A DNA stretch of 64,000 nt from Photobacterium profundum (lineage in GTDB: Bacteria > Pseudomonadota > Gammaproteobacteria > Enterobacterales > Vibrionaceae): the NCBI RefSeq assembly GCF_003026285.1, contig NZ_PYOD01000015.1:1-64000 (forward strand), written 5' to 3'. Below are positions 61,534 through 64,000 of this stretch, one piece after another. Both the position numbers and the translations under genes were made by a program. Below the pieces are notes generated by a model. That model did no database searches. It had not been told where the DNA came from and was given only the letters and a program-made list of their open reading frames with translations. The stretch's first letter is position 1. Every line of letters begins with the position of its first letter.

Positions 61534-62196
61534 TTACTCAGCTTGATGCCATCGCTCGTTATAGGCCGCAGAGTAATCAGGTTCTGCTATCGTTTCTGAT
61601 AAATCGGAAGTCGCGATTAAAGGCCCAATCACGGTGCGATAGGGTATAACACCAGCCCAAACGGGAATGTCGAGATCGGCGGCATCATCATTTACACCGT
61701 GTTTACCAATTTTAACTGACACTTCAGTTAGGGGTATAGCAAGAAGCTCTGTGGCGTTAAGTTCTTTATCGTTACTTAGTCTGATTGTTTCTGTACGCTT
61801 CGGAGCAATTTGTTCAATAAAGTGATTGAGTAAACGATCTTTTTCTTGGTTATCATCAATGGTTGTAAAAGTGCCAAATACCACGGCAGAACGATAATGT
61901 GCACTGTGATGAAATGCAGAGCGTGCCAATACCCAACCATCGAACAATGTGAACGTTAAACAGGTTTGTTGCCCGCCTTTAAGCCTTCTTAGTAATCGGC
62001 TGTTTTTCGCGCCGTGAATGTATAACGTCTCTTCTACACGCCATGCCAACATAGGAATAACCACCGGTCCGGTATCTTCCAAAATAGCAATATGAGCAAT
62101 TAAGCTGTCATCAATGATTGCATGTAATTCTGTTGTATCGTAAACAGCTTTTATTTTGCCTTTTTTGATTGTTGTTCGTGGGGTACTTGAAAGCAT
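61534..62196 (-). CDS. Pyridoxamine 5'-phosphate oxidase-like flavin-binding protein
   Basis: 220 aa split-barrel protein of the PNPOx/flavin-nucleotide-binding family (PVVIPMLAWRVEETLYIHGAKNSRLLRRLKGG...ARSAFHHSAHYRSAVVFGTF). It likely binds FMN, perhaps F420 or heme. It is too divergent to call as a true PdxH. AAGGAG precedes the ATG. It is divergent from a MocR/PdxR-type regulator, an arrangement seen repeatedly with such flavoproteins, so it is probably that regulator's target. Confidence 0.82.
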   Translation of the reverse strand: MLSSTPRTTIKKGKIKAVYDTTELHAIIDDSLIAHIAILEDTGPVVIPMLAWRVEETLYIHGAKNSRLLRRLKGGQQTCLTFTLFDGWVLARSAFHHSAHYRSAVVFGTFTTIDDNQEKDRLLNHFIEQIAPKRTETIRLSNDKELNATELLAIPLTEVSVKIGKHGVNDDAADLDIPVWAGVIPYRTVIGPLIATSDLSETIAEPDYSAAYNERWHQAE

Positions 62197-62250
62197 AACG
62201 GCTCCTTTTAATTATGTCTTGTTGGCAATCTATCGCTTAACTGGTAGCTT

Positions 62251-62267
62251 AATAAGTACCACTTATT
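62251..62267. promoter_or_regulatory. Palindromic operator candidate for the MocR-type regulator
   Basis: AATAAGT, ACC and ACTTATT form a perfect 17-bp palindrome. It lies in the 79-bp divergent region, 9 bp before the regulator start and 55 bp before the flavoprotein start. Confidence 0.55.
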
Positions 62268-62275
62268 ACTTTATT

Positions 62276-63808
62276 ATGGATCCAGTTATGCCTGAGTCGT
62301 CGTTGCTGAACACCCCGATGAACGTATCATCAGTCTCGCAACCGATTGATACCGGTGACTTGAACTTGAGTCGTTTTTCTCTGGCTAATAAGAAGTTAAG
62401 CCGTCAGGAAGCATTATTTCATGCGATTCAAGAGAAAATAATTGAAGGTTTGTGGCCAAAAGGTGGAAAGCTCCCTTCAACCAGAAAATTAGCGGTCGAA
62501 TTGCATGTAAGCCGTAATACTGTCATTTTTGCGTATGAACAATTAGCGGCGGAAGGCTACATCAATAGTAAAAAAGGCTCAGGGTTTTATGTGGCTGTTA
62601 AGTTACCTGAACAGTATTTATTTAAATCAGGCGAAACGTCAACGATAGCTGTCGACAAGATAGCTCCGTTGTGTGTTAACCCACTAAATATGAATAGTGC
62701 TTTTGCTCCTGGAATTCCTGACTTATCGGCTTTCCCTCACGCCAAATGGCAACGTTTTTTACAACGTCATACTTCAAGAAACGGTCTACTTGGTAACCAA
62801 TCCATTCAAGGGGAATTATCGCTTCGAGAAGCCTTGAGTGATTATTTGGCCAGCAGCCGTTCTGTACGTTGTAACCCTGAACGCATTATTATTACTTCCG
62901 GTGCACAACAGGCATTGTCTATTGCTGTTATGGCAGCATTAGGTAGAGATAGTGCCGTGTTAATGGAAGATCCTGGGTATATTCAAATGAGAAAAGTACT
63001 TCAATTATTTGGTATTCCTATTGAAAATGTAAAAGTACATGAACATCAAGGGCTCGATTTAGATGCGGTGTTAAAGAGTAAGGCGCAAGCTTTGTATGTC
63101 ACCCCCAGTAATCAATATCCGATGGGCACGACTTTAAATACGGAACAACGCTTACAGTTGATTGAATGGGCAAGTCAGAGTAATCGTTGGCTTATAGAAG
63201 ATGATTACGATAGTGAGTTTCAATTCGCGCACCGTCCGTATACTAGTTTGCAAGGGTTAGCCGGGCAGATGGGGAAAGATGGTCATGTGCTGTATATAGG
63301 CTCGTTCAGTAAAGTCATGTTTAATGGATTACGTTTAGGTTACTTGGTAGCGCCAGAGCACCTTGTTGAACGCTGCCTAACAATAAAAGATGCACTCTCG
63401 GGCGATTCGCCAACTCATACACAAGCAGCGTTAGCCGATTTTATTATTGAAGGTGAGTTACTTCGCCACATTCGTAAAATGCGCCGTTTATACCAAGCAA
63501 AACATCAAACGTTGGTTGCGGCGATTACTCGCACGTTTTCTGGACGACTAGAAGTAATAAGTCAAGCTGCAGGGTTACATATAACGGTGAAATGGCATGG
63601 AGGGATTTCAGAGCAAGATTGGTGCGCGAGAGCACAATCGATAGGTATCATTATACGTCCGCTAACCTTCTATGAAAGCGACAGAGATAATAATGATACC
63701 AACGGTACAGAGAGTAGGGAATGGCGAAGTGTGGTCATGGGGTTCGGGAATATTGCACTGACTGATATAGAACCTACTATCGCTCAATTAGCCGACGTTT
63801 TTGATTAA
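62276..63808 (+). CDS. MocR/PdxR-family regulator (GntR HTH fused to aminotransferase fold)
   Basis: 510 aa from the ATG at 62276; the ATG at 62288 is preceded by GGA and is an alternative. The GntR winged helix (about 40-110) reads LPSTRKLAVELHVSRNTVIFAYEQLAAEGYI. It is fused to a type-I aminotransferase domain (about 135-505) with the PLP-binding SFSKVMFNGLRLGY (Lys). PdxR-type members sense PLP and control vitamin B6 genes. Here the divergent PNPOx-like gene is the likely target. Confidence 0.9.
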   Translation: MDPVMPESSLLNTPMNVSSVSQPIDTGDLNLSRFSLANKKLSRQEALFHAIQEKIIEGLWPKGGKLPSTRKLAVELHVSRNTVIFAYEQLAAEGYINSKKGSGFYVAVKLPEQYLFKSGETSTIAVDKIAPLCVNPLNMNSAFAPGIPDLSAFPHAKWQRFLQRHTSRNGLLGNQSIQGELSLREALSDYLASSRSVRCNPERIIITSGAQQALSIAVMAALGRDSAVLMEDPGYIQMRKVLQLFGIPIENVKVHEHQGLDLDAVLKSKAQALYVTPSNQYPMGTTLNTEQRLQLIEWASQSNRWLIEDDYDSEFQFAHRPYTSLQGLAGQMGKDGHVLYIGSFSKVMFNGLRLGYLVAPEHLVERCLTIKDALSGDSPTHTQAALADFIIEGELLRHIRKMRRLYQAKHQTLVAAITRTFSGRLEVISQAAGLHITVKWHGGISEQDWCARAQSIGIIIRPLTFYESDRDNNDTNGTESREWRSVVMGFGNIALTDIEPTIAQLADVFD

Positions 63809-63878
63809 GTTTATATATCCAGATTCGTTTTATAAACCAAAGTTGATATTGCACTCTGTTGATGCATTGCCAGCCAAT

Positions 63879-63904
63879 AAAAAGCCAGCTCATTGAGCTG
63901 GCTG
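63879..63904 (-). terminator. Terminator of a minus-strand gene entering from the right
   Basis: AGCCAGCTC and GAGCTGGCT pair around three bases, and the minus strand continues with five T. Confidence 0.85.
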
Positions 63905-63955
63905 GTAATGCGAGTGACGTCAGTCTTTTTTTTTCAGTCAAAGAGGGGGATAGGC

Positions 63956-64000
63956 TTAGCTTGAAAAGTTATACGTTAAGCTAACTGGGCTTGTGATACT
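63956..64000 (-). CDS. 3' end of a CDS cut by the window edge
   Basis: The minus strand from 64000 reads SITSPVSLTYNFSS and stops at TAA (63956-63958), 52 bp before a minus-strand terminator. The alternating hydrophobic ending would suit an outer-membrane beta-barrel. Only 14 codons are visible, so the frame is a guess supported mainly by the terminator. Confidence 0.4.
   Translation of the reverse strand, partial: SITSPVSLTYNFSS

Noticed and set aside
1..64000. CRISPR array, prophage, defence island, tRNA or rRNA genes
   Set aside because: I found no spaced direct-repeat array, phage structural genes, known defence domains or RNA gene sequence on either strand by reading; a tRNAscan or defence-finder run would be decisive.

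Overview
The window looks like a chromosomal segment from a gammaproteobacterium of the family Vibrionaceae, most likely Photobacterium or a close relative. This rests on gene content, about 40% G+C by eye, the long U32 peptidase, the MobB-MoeA fusion, and protein sequences of the Vibrio/Photobacterium type. I ran no database search. I saw no rRNA, tRNA, CRISPR, prophage, intact insertion sequence or recognisable defence system.

Layout. 1-126: not trustworthy genome. It carries a degraded Illumina Nextera read-1 adapter ending at 126, so it is probably contaminated contig-end sequence. 134-4050: ppsR and ppsA (divergent), then a TerB-like gene. 4242-7204: AraC regulator, MATE exporter and a 268-bp MITE-like element whose fragments recur in the window. 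7294-13710: hrpA helicase and a U32 (RlhA-like) protein. 13942-21812: a cupredoxin, an ABM-like protein, ptsG, an SDR, an Omp85-type barrel, a VOC protein, two HD hydrolases and efpL. 21926-25391: small and accessory genes, cheV and a cold-shock gene. 25531-36547: gsk, DUF2786, a zinc-finger protein, a metal-handling pair, a Cro-like regulator, pgpB, an oxidoreductase, an LTA-synthase-type transferase and a GNAT-like protein. 36568-39702: dgcA-dgcN with dgcR, for D-glutamate use. 41670-50163: the tup-mob locus. 50291-64000: small proteins, MFS, mltD, an LRAT-like protein, a polyhydroxyalkanoate (PHA) granule cluster, rnhA, pbpG and a divergent MocR/flavoprotein pair.

The most interesting unit is the molybdenum/tungsten locus. 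A tungstate-type ABC transporter (tupABC), mobA and a mobB-moeA fusion form one tight operon, preceded by a consensus sigma-54 promoter (46463-46479). A near-palindrome about 85 bp further upstream fits an enhancer site. The divergent genes encode an NtrC-type response regulator and its membrane histidine kinase. The arrangement suggests that anion uptake and cofactor maturation are controlled by a sigma-54 two-component system.

Other notable points are the dgcRNA locus with a LysR-type operator, the MITE-like family, helically phased GTAAC repeats, a 22-bp inverted repeat at 50702-50764, and several small proteins (33, 54 and 56 aa) with good ribosome binding sites or terminators.
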